From Akkermansia muciniphila (GTDB lineage: Bacteria > Verrucomicrobiota > Kiritimatiellia > RFP12 > JAAYNR01), in NCBI GenBank assembly GCA_945870025.1, contig CAMBQN010000006.1, positions 1 to 64,000 on the forward strand: DNA of 64,000 bases, given 5' to 3'. The translations under genes were made by a program, and so were the position numbers. Positions 16,788-25,247 of the stretch are shown here, one piece after another (position 1 is the stretch's first letter; each line of letters begins with the position of its first letter). The notes under the pieces are model-generated. The model was given only the letters and a program-made list of their open reading frames with translations. It made no database searches and was not told the origin of the DNA.

Positions 16788-18947
16788 TCATTTCACCGCC
16801 TCGCACATCAATAGTTCTGAAGTCAGCGCGCCCTCGAGCCGGATCGTAAGGCCCTGCTTCATCAGGGTAAAGCCGTCGACTTCGCAGGTCTGTCCGGCAT
16901 TGTCCCAGGTGACGCGATAGCGGCGGCCAGCATCCAGGCCGCGCAGGCGCAGCAAGTACTCCGGCTGCGTCGGACCGCCCAGTTGAAACAGCCCGCAAAT
17001 CGCGCGCGAACGATCCTCCGACGCCAGTTCCAGCACGCCCCATCCACGTGGTTCCGGCCCGGCTGCGACTGGCGTGTGATGGTAGATGCGCCCCGACGGC
17101 ATGAATGGCCGTACGAAGTCTTTGTAGAGCGTCACCCAGTGCTTGAGTCGCGCAAGAAGCGCCGGATTCCACTCGGAACCCAGGGGTTTCAGAAAGCCGA
17201 AGGTGGGCCGGACGAACAGCAGCAGGCGCCACTGAAAGTCGAGTTCCGCCGCCGTATGCCCGTTCTGCCCGCCAAGGAGCCGATCCACCGATTCCGGCGG
17301 CAGCGCCATGGTCATGCCGTTGGTGATGGTGAACGACCGCGGCGCGATCTGCCAGTCGGTGACCCAGGTGTGACTGAAGCGCCGCACCATGCCGAGGTCG
17401 GTTCGCCCGCCGCCACCAGCGCAGTTCTCGAAGATCACCTTCGGGAAGCGCGCGCGCAGCCTGTCATAGATCGCGTATTGCGCCTCGTAATAGCGCCAGT
17501 AGTGGTTCTCGACGAAACCGTTCCGCTCGATGCGCCCGCAACCGTGGGTGTTGTAATCCAGGCGGAAGAAGTCGAGATCGTTGCCCTCGATGACCGAGGC
17601 AATCTGCTCCTCCATCCACGCCGCAGCCTCGGGATTGGTCAGATCGAGCATGGCGCCGATCTCCTGACCGTCGAACCCGCGCATCACCCATTCGGGATGC
17701 GCCTTGGCGACGCGACTTTCCGTTCCAATGCGTTCCGCATCCATCCAGAGGCCCCACAACATGCCGGCCTCCCTGACCTTGTCGCGAAACGCCGCGACGC
17801 CCTTGGGAAAACGCTTCAGGTTGAATTCCCAGTCGCCTACCGTGTTCCACCATTGACTGTACGGCGCTGCATACCAACTGGCATCGATAAAGAAAACCTC
17901 CGCGCCCACCTCCGCCGCGCAGTCGATGGCGTGCCAGACTTGATCCTCAGTGATCTCCAGTTCCGGACCGATTCCGCACTCAATCCAACACCCGCGCCCG
18001 CGCGGTTGCGGCATGAACACCGTCTGGCGGATATGCACGTGCATCGCCTGAATCGCGGCATCCAGATCGCCGAATGTCATGCCCAGGTGCAGTTCCGGCG
18101 TGCTGACGGTCTCGCCCGGAGTCAGCGTGCGCTGCGGCGCCGGGCCATGGATCCCGGCGCGGAAGGCCAGATGCGCCGCCGCATCTGAAGTGGCAGGCGA
18201 CGCATCGAGATCGAAACGGAACACGTAGCCGCCGGACCAGGCGAACTGGCCGACAAAATGCTCGCCGGTTGCGTTATTGCGAAGCACGAACATCGGATGC
18301 CGGTACCGGTCGCGCGGATAGCGGCCCTCGATCGCGAAGCCGGCGTCGGGCAGATCCATCCAGTGGAAGTCGCCCTCATTCCCCCAATGCGGGTTGGCCA
18401 TATACCCAACCGAGTAGAGCGCGGCGCCCGACGCCAGCCGTTCGCGCCAGCGCGCCGTGGTCTGCATGCGGCCGCTCCAGGTGTCCGCAACAGCAACTGC
18501 CGCGACGGCTTTGCCGGTGTTCGTGATCTCCAGCCAGCGGGTCAGCACCGCCGTGCCGTCCAGTCCGGTATGAACCTTCACCGACACCGGACGCAACTTG
18601 TGCCGGAGCGTGACGATTGCATGACAGTCAAAGGGCTGGCCCATGGCCGCCACGGGCTGGTCCCGGCGCTTGACTTCAAACCCCGCCCACTCCCAGTCCG
18701 ACATCAACAACTGCCCGTCAATCTCCAGCCGGAACGCGTGCGTCATCTCGTCGTTACCCGGCTGCACACGACCGTCGTAAAAGTTGACCAGCCCAGCCCC
18801 GTTCCAGCCGCGGCCGACGAAACGTCCGCCCGTGAGCGACTCCTCGTACACCACCATCCCAGAACGGTAGGTAAGTATCGGCTCCGGCGATTCAATCATC
18901 GTTACATCAGACCATGCCGTGTTTGCCTTTGACGTAATCTTCTTCAT
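16788..18947 (-). CDS. GH36 alpha-galactosidase-like protein without NPCBM domain
   Basis: The 719-residue protein has the classic three-part GH36 build: an N-terminal beta supersandwich, a (beta/alpha)8 barrel with VFFIDASWY, WGLWMDAERIG, FFRLDYNTHGCG (nucleophile Asp) and IFENCAGGGGRTDLG (acid/base Asp), and a C-terminal beta domain ending EGALTSELLMCEAVK. GGGGAGAGGAAC precedes the start. It lacks the carbohydrate-binding module of its neighbours and is only distantly related to them, so it probably has a different galactoside preference. Its C-terminal sequence is echoed by the relic at 34554-34634. Confidence 0.92.
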   Translation of the reverse strand: MKKITSKANTAWSDVTMIESPEPILTYRSGMVVYEESLTGGRFVGRGWNGAGLVNFYDGRVQPGNDEMTHAFRLEIDGQLLMSDWEWAGFEVKRRDQPVAAMGQPFDCHAIVTLRHKLRPVSVKVHTGLDGTAVLTRWLEITNTGKAVAAVAVADTWSGRMQTTARWRERLASGAALYSVGYMANPHWGNEGDFHWMDLPDAGFAIEGRYPRDRYRHPMFVLRNNATGEHFVGQFAWSGGYVFRFDLDASPATSDAAAHLAFRAGIHGPAPQRTLTPGETVSTPELHLGMTFGDLDAAIQAMHVHIRQTVFMPQPRGRGCWIECGIGPELEITEDQVWHAIDCAAEVGAEVFFIDASWYAAPYSQWWNTVGDWEFNLKRFPKGVAAFRDKVREAGMLWGLWMDAERIGTESRVAKAHPEWVMRGFDGQEIGAMLDLTNPEAAAWMEEQIASVIEGNDLDFFRLDYNTHGCGRIERNGFVENHYWRYYEAQYAIYDRLRARFPKVIFENCAGGGGRTDLGMVRRFSHTWVTDWQIAPRSFTITNGMTMALPPESVDRLLGGQNGHTAAELDFQWRLLLFVRPTFGFLKPLGSEWNPALLARLKHWVTLYKDFVRPFMPSGRIYHHTPVAAGPEPRGWGVLELASEDRSRAICGLFQLGGPTQPEYLLRLRGLDAGRRYRVTWDNAGQTCEVDGFTLMKQGLTIRLEGALTSELLMCEAVK

Positions 18948-19010
18948 AGCTGTTCCTCTCCCCCTGTACTTGTTAGAAAACTAAACCACTCTTCAACACG
19001 TTATCCGTGA

Positions 19011-21005
19011 TCACACGAGCACCCGCAATCCCCACGGCTCCACGTCCTTCAGCGTGATGCGTCCGCCCGTAGTTTCCGGTTCAACCGGTAACACTTGTGC
19101 CCGCCGTCCGATGGTCAAGAGGCGGACCTGACTGCAAGAGAATCGCAGATGTACCGTCGCCTCGGGAATCGGATCAAAGCCGACATTCAGCAGCATGACC
19201 GCCCCACGCTGACAATCGGCGGCGACACGCGCCACAGCGACCAGCGGCACGGTCTCGTCCACCCGCACGGGCATGGTGTCGCGGCTGAGCCAGTCCGACG
19301 CATTTTGCAATTGCAGGCGCTTCCCCACGGAGTGCAGGAAGATCCACGGCGCGTACCCCATGACCACGACGCGACCGCCCAACTCATTCTCAAAGGCGGT
19401 CATCCCCGGGCCCTGCGGACGCGCGAAGTAATCCTCAATATTCGTCAGCACGCGGACACCCTGGGCGATCGGCTCCAGCACATCGCCCATCCCCTTGGCG
19501 TCGCCCCAGAACTCGATGCGCGCGTCGCGGATCTCACCCGCCGCACGGCCGTTCATCGGATCGGCCGTGAATCGTTCCCAAAGCCCGTTGTCCAGCCGCT
19601 TGGCCAGCCGTACGCCCGTGAGATGCCCCATGCCACGCTCGGTCAGCAACTCGAGCGCCGTCGAATCCATGAGCACACCGCGCGCCAGCATGGCCTTCAG
19701 TTCGTCGTCGCTGAACACCTCCGCTACATGGCCGCAGAGCACCGTGCCGCAGGCCGGTGTGTCCGAAGCCAGCGGCAGACCGATATCGCCCAGAACCTTC
19801 GGAATATTGATGTTGTGGCGACCCGACCAACCCAGCCAACTTTCGCCCGTACGTACCGAGCGCCGAGCCATCATCCGCGCGCTCCAAGCCGGCCAGAGCC
19901 CGGCTGTCGGCAGACCGGCAGCCTGCGCCACCCACTTCTCCCACACCGGCCGGGCAGCGGGGATGGCCTTCACCCACGGCAGGATGTCCTCAAAAGTAGT
20001 CCCTATTGCCAGCATGTTGAACGCTACCCCGTTCAGGCCATGGGCCAGGGCCAAACTGCATTCGTTGACCACCGATGCTGGCGACTTCTTCAACCGCTGA
20101 TACGGGAAGTTTTCCAGTTCGTATTGCACGTCGCGCACGGACGGCGGCAGCGTGGCGCGCTGGCGACCGCACTCCAGTGCCTTGTCCAGCATGTCGAGCG
20201 GCCGCTCGTCCGTGTAAAACCCGCCGCCGGGGCGTCCCTTGGTTGCACCCAGCGCCGTGAACCAACGATCGAAAGCCTGTCCCGAATAGGTTGTCCACCC
20301 GGCTCCGGCGGTCATCTTGCCGATGACGATGCCCGCATTGACCTTGTGAATGGTCGTGCGCACCTCGGTCATCAGCGACTCAATGGTGGCGATGTTCTGT
20401 TCCACCCAAAGCTCACGTACCCCGCCCTGGCCGGGCACGTCGAACGCCTGGACCAACTCCTCGCGGGTATAGGACCGCCCGGCCCGCGTGGCAAAGAGCG
20501 CGAGGCAGGTGGGGCAGAAGCAGCCCCACATCACGCCGTGACAGTGCATACGGATGTCGTCATCCACCCAGATGAAATCCGGCCTGGCTCTGGCCACCCG
20601 TTCGTACTTGGCCCGCACATAGGCCCGCATCTCAGGCGTGTTGGGACAGGCGCAGCTATGCGAAACCGACCCGTCGTGTCCAACCATGGGCTGGCACGGC
20701 AGCGGCGGCATGCACGACCAGGCCTCGTTGACGTGCCCGATGGTGCAGAGCACGTTGATGCCGACCGACGGGATGCCGGCCTGGCGAAAGGCCTCCAGCC
20801 GCTTCGCGGCGAGTTCCATCCGGCGGGTGTAGATATCGAGCGGAATGTAGAGATGATGCGTGATCGTCTCGAACATCGCCACTTCGTCCACCACGGACTT
20901 GTGCTCCTGCAACAGCGCCAGCAGGTTTTCAAAAGGCTCGTCGGTTTCCCACTGCGGAAGCCCGATGCGCCAGGAGAGCGTGAGTTTCTTATCTGCGTTC
21001 TTCAT
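19011..21005 (-). CDS. Putative GH42-like glycoside hydrolase (barrel plus class I GATase-like domain)
   Basis: The ORF track starts at 21080, but ATG at 21005 (MKNADKKLTLSWRIG) overlaps the preceding stop as ATGA and has GGAGG seven bases upstream, giving 664 residues. Residues about 1-370 look like a TIM barrel, with WVDDDIRM and the C-x-C-x-x-C motif GCFCPTC that resembles the GH42 zinc cluster. About 400-520 (GLPLASDTPACGTVLCGH, FSDDELKAMLARGVLMDS) resembles the GATase-like trimerisation domain of GH42. The C-terminus is a small beta domain. It is homologous to the shorter product at 1785-2846. Substrate is unknown; GH36 neighbours on both sides suggest galactosides. Confidence 0.75.
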   Translation of the reverse strand: MKNADKKLTLSWRIGLPQWETDEPFENLLALLQEHKSVVDEVAMFETITHHLYIPLDIYTRRMELAAKRLEAFRQAGIPSVGINVLCTIGHVNEAWSCMPPLPCQPMVGHDGSVSHSCACPNTPEMRAYVRAKYERVARARPDFIWVDDDIRMHCHGVMWGCFCPTCLALFATRAGRSYTREELVQAFDVPGQGGVRELWVEQNIATIESLMTEVRTTIHKVNAGIVIGKMTAGAGWTTYSGQAFDRWFTALGATKGRPGGGFYTDERPLDMLDKALECGRQRATLPPSVRDVQYELENFPYQRLKKSPASVVNECSLALAHGLNGVAFNMLAIGTTFEDILPWVKAIPAARPVWEKWVAQAAGLPTAGLWPAWSARMMARRSVRTGESWLGWSGRHNINIPKVLGDIGLPLASDTPACGTVLCGHVAEVFSDDELKAMLARGVLMDSTALELLTERGMGHLTGVRLAKRLDNGLWERFTADPMNGRAAGEIRDARIEFWGDAKGMGDVLEPIAQGVRVLTNIEDYFARPQGPGMTAFENELGGRVVVMGYAPWIFLHSVGKRLQLQNASDWLSRDTMPVRVDETVPLVAVARVAADCQRGAVMLLNVGFDPIPEATVHLRFSCSQVRLLTIGRRAQVLPVEPETTGGRITLKDVEPWGLRVLV

Positions 21006-23524
21006 TGCATACCTCCAAGGATTATATAGATCAACACCTTCGCCTGCGGCGCACGGGGCATCTCCACCGGCAGTCCGCATTCCTCAAGTTCACGGCCCGA
21101 CATCTCGACGCTCCGGTCCGGCTCATCCATGTCCGTGATCCGGTAGGTCGTCGCGGCTTCAAGCCCGCGGAGACGGACCCGCGCGGCCACGAACGGACTC
21201 TCCTTGCGCCGGAAAAGCTGCACCACGCCCTGACCCCGGTCCGGCCGATGGAACTGCCACGCCAGGGAGTGATTCTCGGAACGGGTATGGTCCGTGAGCG
21301 GATAGAAATCCCCGTAGAAACACCCCGTCTCCGTCACCCACCGCCATTCGTCCGTCAATTGCTTGAACCGGCGCCAGTCCACATCCGCGCGCCGCAGGTC
21401 CTCGACGAGCGCCGTGGACAGGGCCAGGGAGCTTCGAAAAGCGTAGTCGTCGGCAACGCCGTGGCTCGCAGAGCACTCCGTCGCGCCGAAGAACGGGAGC
21501 CACTGCGCCAGCGAATGATGAAACGCCTGCTTGGCCGCGGCATCGCCGGGCGGATAATCCGTCTTGTGGAGCGGAACTCCAAGCCGCATGGTCTCCAGGT
21601 CGTTCCGCCGCCCGCCCGAGGAGCAGGAGTCGATCACCATGTCCGAGAAGCGCCGGCGCAGTTCCGTCCAATAGGCCAGGTACCCCTCCACGTAGCGGAT
21701 TTCCGTGAGCCCCTGTCGGTCCGGCGCGTCGTGTGCCCGCCAGAACGCCAACGGATCGAGGTTGAAATCCTGCCGGTAGAGGTCGATCCCCTGCTCTTGG
21801 ATCGTGCGGGAAACATGCTCGACCAGCCAGTTCCACGCCGCCGGGTTGCCGAGATCGAGGAGCGACTCATTGACGTCCCCACCGTCATAGCGCAGCAGCC
21901 ACTCCGGGTGGTTCACGGCGAGCCAGGAACCGCGATAGACGCGTTCCGGCTCGAACCAGAGTATGGACCGGATCCCCTTTGACCGGGCATAGTCGGAGAT
22001 CTCGCGGATGCCCTGCGGAAACCGCTGCTTGTCCGGCTCCCAGGTGCCGACGTTCTGCCATTGTCCGCCGCAGGGATACCAGCCGGCATCCATCCACCAG
22101 TAGTCAGGCCGTATGCCTTCCGCGAGGTATCGGTCCATGAACGCGCACTGGTTTTCCGGGGTGGCCAGGGCCATCTCAGCGAAATACGGGCAAGCGGAGG
22201 CCGGCAGCATGGGCGGCGGCAACCCGCCCGCCACGCGCGGCATGTTGCACGCCATCATCCAGCGCCGCCAAAGGTTTTGCGAACGCACGCGGTCGCCGCG
22301 CCAGAACAGCAACACCGACAACGGCGTGCGCACCTCTTCGCCCGGCAACAGCTTGAACCGAGCGCTCGCCTGTCCGGCGCTGATTCGGATGCGGTCCAGC
22401 GTCGCCTGGAAACGCGACGCCCACTGCCCGGCCCACCCGACCACCGCGATCACGCCACGCCGGGCTTCCACATACTCGAGATTGTAGTAGGGCCAGGCGC
22501 GATGCGTCGGCCGGCCGCCGGTCGGCGCAAACGCCAGATCCATGCCGGGCGTCAGCATGACCTGCTGCGGCTGATAGGCATCCGGCGAAACCCAGTCGCC
22601 CGACTGATAGTGCAGCAGCCCTTCCGTCGGCAGCGCAATGTCCATGGAGCGAATATCCGCCAGAATCGGCGTCTCCCGATCCCCGGCATTGCGAAATCGG
22701 AGCATCCACTCGACTGCGGGAAACGCCGTGTACTCCTTGACCTCGATCTGCACGGCCAGCTTCGTGGCCGGATCCTGCCGGACAATCCGATGCAGCGTCC
22801 AGTCCGTCGCGCGGGACGAGGCGTCCTCAATCACCGGCCAGCTCCACCACAGATCATCACCCGACCGCTCCCCGTAAGCGAAGGAGCAGCAATCGCCGGC
22901 GCCGGGCGTCCGGGCCAACGGCAGCCGCGTCCCGTCGGCCAGCGTAGCCTCGAGATCCACCCAGTTAGCATGCGCCCAATGCACGCTGCCGGTTACGCGC
23001 AGGACGAGTTCGCGGGCGCCACTGAGAGCCACATCCAGCACCGCTGGCGCATCCGCCACGGTCTGCGAGCCGCTCCTCCAAAGTTCGCGCCCCTCCGCTT
23101 CAACCGAAAACACCATCGCCTTGGAGTTGATGCGCGTATGCGGGCTGTCATCCACACCCGCTAGACCGGTCAGCCGCACGCCTGCATCCGGCAGTTGAAT
23201 GCGGATCACGCTGTCCGCATGCGTGCCAAACCCGTTGGCATATTGCTTGCCCTGCAGACAGAGCGGCGTCTTGAAAACGGAACGTCCCACCTGCAGCGAG
23301 CCCCACCCTTGCTTGACCACCTCTATGGCGGCCGCACGGCGACCACTTGCCGGGGGCTGCCGCAAGCTCTGGAGCACCGGCGCCAGCCAGACGTCCTTAT
23401 CCTGCATCTCGTCCGCGGTCACGATCGCGGCGTAGTCCATCTCTTTCTGGTTTGGCTTTTCCATGACCGGATGCAAGGTATCACTGACTTTGACTTCCAG
23501 CGTTTGCGAATCCCTCATGTTCAT
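21002..23524 (-). CDS. GH36 alpha-galactosidase-like protein with NPCBM domain (copy B of a recent duplicate)
   Basis: The 840-residue protein is nearly identical to the product at 14321-16786, with the same NPCBM module and catalytic segments (DLYRQDFNLDPLAFW, SCSSGGRRNDLE). It has a different N-terminal extension of about 33 residues. Its last codons are replaced (LIYIILGGMQ) by a stretch whose DNA supplies the GGAGG ribosome site for the next gene, with which it overlaps by ATGA. A few loops near the end differ from copy A (AECSASHGVADDYAFRSSLA region). Cytoplasmic. The start has AGAGAGGAAT upstream. Confidence 0.92.
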   Translation of the reverse strand: MNMRDSQTLEVKVSDTLHPVMEKPNQKEMDYAAIVTADEMQDKDVWLAPVLQSLRQPPASGRRAAAIEVVKQGWGSLQVGRSVFKTPLCLQGKQYANGFGTHADSVIRIQLPDAGVRLTGLAGVDDSPHTRINSKAMVFSVEAEGRELWRSGSQTVADAPAVLDVALSGARELVLRVTGSVHWAHANWVDLEATLADGTRLPLARTPGAGDCCSFAYGERSGDDLWWSWPVIEDASSRATDWTLHRIVRQDPATKLAVQIEVKEYTAFPAVEWMLRFRNAGDRETPILADIRSMDIALPTEGLLHYQSGDWVSPDAYQPQQVMLTPGMDLAFAPTGGRPTHRAWPYYNLEYVEARRGVIAVVGWAGQWASRFQATLDRIRISAGQASARFKLLPGEEVRTPLSVLLFWRGDRVRSQNLWRRWMMACNMPRVAGGLPPPMLPASACPYFAEMALATPENQCAFMDRYLAEGIRPDYWWMDAGWYPCGGQWQNVGTWEPDKQRFPQGIREISDYARSKGIRSILWFEPERVYRGSWLAVNHPEWLLRYDGGDVNESLLDLGNPAAWNWLVEHVSRTIQEQGIDLYRQDFNLDPLAFWRAHDAPDRQGLTEIRYVEGYLAYWTELRRRFSDMVIDSCSSGGRRNDLETMRLGVPLHKTDYPPGDAAAKQAFHHSLAQWLPFFGATECSASHGVADDYAFRSSLALSTALVEDLRRADVDWRRFKQLTDEWRWVTETGCFYGDFYPLTDHTRSENHSLAWQFHRPDRGQGVVQLFRRKESPFVAARVRLRGLEAATTYRITDMDEPDRSVEMSGRELEECGLPVEMPRAPQAKVLIYIILGGMQ

Positions 23525-23539
23525 TCCTCTCTGCTTGTC

Positions 23540-24820
23540 CTAACATTCTTTCTCTGTGCCTCGAACAGAGCAGATCATCTTGGCCGCCTTGTGAAGCACG
23601 TTGATGCGGGCGCCGGCGCCATGCCGACGGAGCGCGAGCGCCAGCGCCGCCGCCGGGTCGGAAGCATACTCGAGTCCCATTGCCGTGGCCTCAGCCGCCG
23701 ACACACCTTTTGTCACCAGAATCACATGCGACCGTTCGAGCATCCGCGCACCCAGCCAGATGGCTGCCGCCGGGATGGGACAGAGCTGGCCGGTCGCCAC
23801 TAGGTTCTCGATATGGCCACCCGGATGCCTGAACCCAATATCCGCAATCTCGGGATGCGATGGACACACCCCTTCTGTGCAGGGCGCCGCGAAGATCACG
23901 GTGCCTCCCGGCCGTAACGCGCTGCACGCCGCGTTCAACCCTTTGAGCGATTGCCAGAAATCCAGGTCAGACGGATACGGATCGGCCACCACAATATCGG
24001 CGAGTTCGGAGACGGCGACCGTACACGCGGACCGCGCAAAGTCGCACGCCGCGCGGTGGGCCAGAATGGGATCGCCAGCAAACACGCCAGCCAGCGCGTC
24101 GTTTTTCCCTGGCACCTCATTAATAATAAACTTGAGCCCTGCTTTGAGGCCCACCTCGTCGATAACCCGGCGAACCGGATTGTCACGCACGGCAAACAGC
24201 CGCCCATCCTCGGCCGTGCTGCACAGCCAATGCATGCGCCCGATCGTCTCCGCATCTGCGCAGCCGGGATTGATGATCTTGCACCCACCGCCAAAACCGG
24301 CGATCAGATGCGGCACGGTCTGCCCGACGCCGATGACGAAATCGGCCTGCAAAAGTTCGCGATGAATGTGAACCGGAAAATCCCCCGATGATTCGACGTG
24401 CTCAAAATCACCAGCGTTCTGCCAATTGGGAAGGATGAATCGATGGCTGGCAACGATGCCGGGTGTGTATTTCTGCTCCATCTCGAGACGGCTCATCGGA
24501 CGATGGGTGCCGAGGGCGACCAGTACGTGGATGTCGCCAGCCGACACGCCCGCGGCCGACAACTCGGAAATCACCGCTGGCAGCATCAGCTCGGTCCGCG
24601 TCGAGCGCGTGTTGTCGTCCACCACGATCAACACCTTCATGCCGGGTCGAACCCGATCCTTGAGCCTTGGCGATCCGATCGGATTCGCCAGCGCTTCGGT
24701 GATGAGATCCCCGGGGGAGCGCCGGGAACCGCCGGCCTCGCCAATGGAATAGACGCCAGACAGTTGGCGGTCGGGGAGCTCGATCGGATCGAAATCGTCA
24801 TAGGGAAACCGGTACTCCAT
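23540..24820 (-). CDS. larA: LarA-family nickel-pincer 2-hydroxyacid racemase/epimerase
   Basis: The 426-residue protein starts behind GGAGGCGACC. LarA of Lactobacillus plantarum binds its nickel-pincer cofactor and acts through His108, His174, Lys184 and His200. Here His106 (GTHRPMS), His171 (PHLIAGFGGGCK), Lys181 and His197 (RMHW) fall at matching spacing, so the active site looks complete. The cofactor genes larB, larC and larE are not in the window. Family members interconvert stereoisomers of lactate, malate and various aldonates. In this cluster a lactate or deoxy-aldonate substrate is plausible but unproven. It is followed 15 bp later by a GH36 gene. Confidence 0.85.
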   Translation of the reverse strand: MEYRFPYDDFDPIELPDRQLSGVYSIGEAGGSRRSPGDLITEALANPIGSPRLKDRVRPGMKVLIVVDDNTRSTRTELMLPAVISELSAAGVSAGDIHVLVALGTHRPMSRLEMEQKYTPGIVASHRFILPNWQNAGDFEHVESSGDFPVHIHRELLQADFVIGVGQTVPHLIAGFGGGCKIINPGCADAETIGRMHWLCSTAEDGRLFAVRDNPVRRVIDEVGLKAGLKFIINEVPGKNDALAGVFAGDPILAHRAACDFARSACTVAVSELADIVVADPYPSDLDFWQSLKGLNAACSALRPGGTVIFAAPCTEGVCPSHPEIADIGFRHPGGHIENLVATGQLCPIPAAAIWLGARMLERSHVILVTKGVSAAEATAMGLEYASDPAAALALALRRHGAGARINVLHKAAKMICSVRGTEKEC

Positions 24821-24847
24821 GGTCGCCTCCTTCAGGCTAGTGCGGCA

Positions 24848-25246
24848 TCAGCCGTTCCGTTCACAAAGTTCAATCCGGATCTGGTCCGGTCCCTCGATAT
24901 AGGCGATCTGCAAGCCCGGCCGCACAAGGACCGGCCCTTCCAGTATCCTGACGCCGAGGCCCCGCAGCTCGGCAAGGGTTTCCGACAGATTGCCTACCGA
25001 AAACCCAAAATGGTCAACACCGGTCTTCGGAGCCACGGTGCCCGGAACCGGTGCTGCATCGTTTTCCAGTTTCCCGAAAACAACGAAGGTCGTTCCGGCT
25101 ATGTCCAGGTAGTACACCGTGGAGCCTCGATACGAGCCTTGGAATGTAACCCGGGCCCCCAGCACGCGGACATACCATTGCCGGGTCGCTTCCACGTCCG
25201 CGGCAATCAGGTGAATATGGTCGCATCGCAACAGATTCATAGGCAC
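24848..25246 (-). CDS. VOC-family (glyoxalase/bleomycin-resistance fold) protein
   Basis: The track starts at 25300 inside the E1 gene. GTG at 25246 has GGGAGG six bases upstream; ATG two codons later (25240, MNLLRCDHIHL) is the alternative. About 130 residues hold two beta-alpha-beta-beta-beta units: CDHIHLIAADVEATRQWYVRVLGARV at the first and VDHFGFSVGNLSETLAELRGLGV at the second, with likely metal ligands His in each and Glu in IRIELCE. VOC members are metal-dependent isomerases, lyases or dioxygenases. The reaction here is unknown. It lies between the fused E1 gene and larA. Confidence 0.75.
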   Translation of the reverse strand: MPMNLLRCDHIHLIAADVEATRQWYVRVLGARVTFQGSYRGSTVYYLDIAGTTFVVFGKLENDAAPVPGTVAPKTGVDHFGFSVGNLSETLAELRGLGVRILEGPVLVRPGLQIAYIEGPDQIRIELCERNG

Positions 25247-25247
25247 G

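Noticed and set aside
19095-21029. 644-aa plus-strand ORF
   Set aside because: Antisense of the GH42-like gene, rich in His/Arg/Gly, with no domain and no ribosome site.
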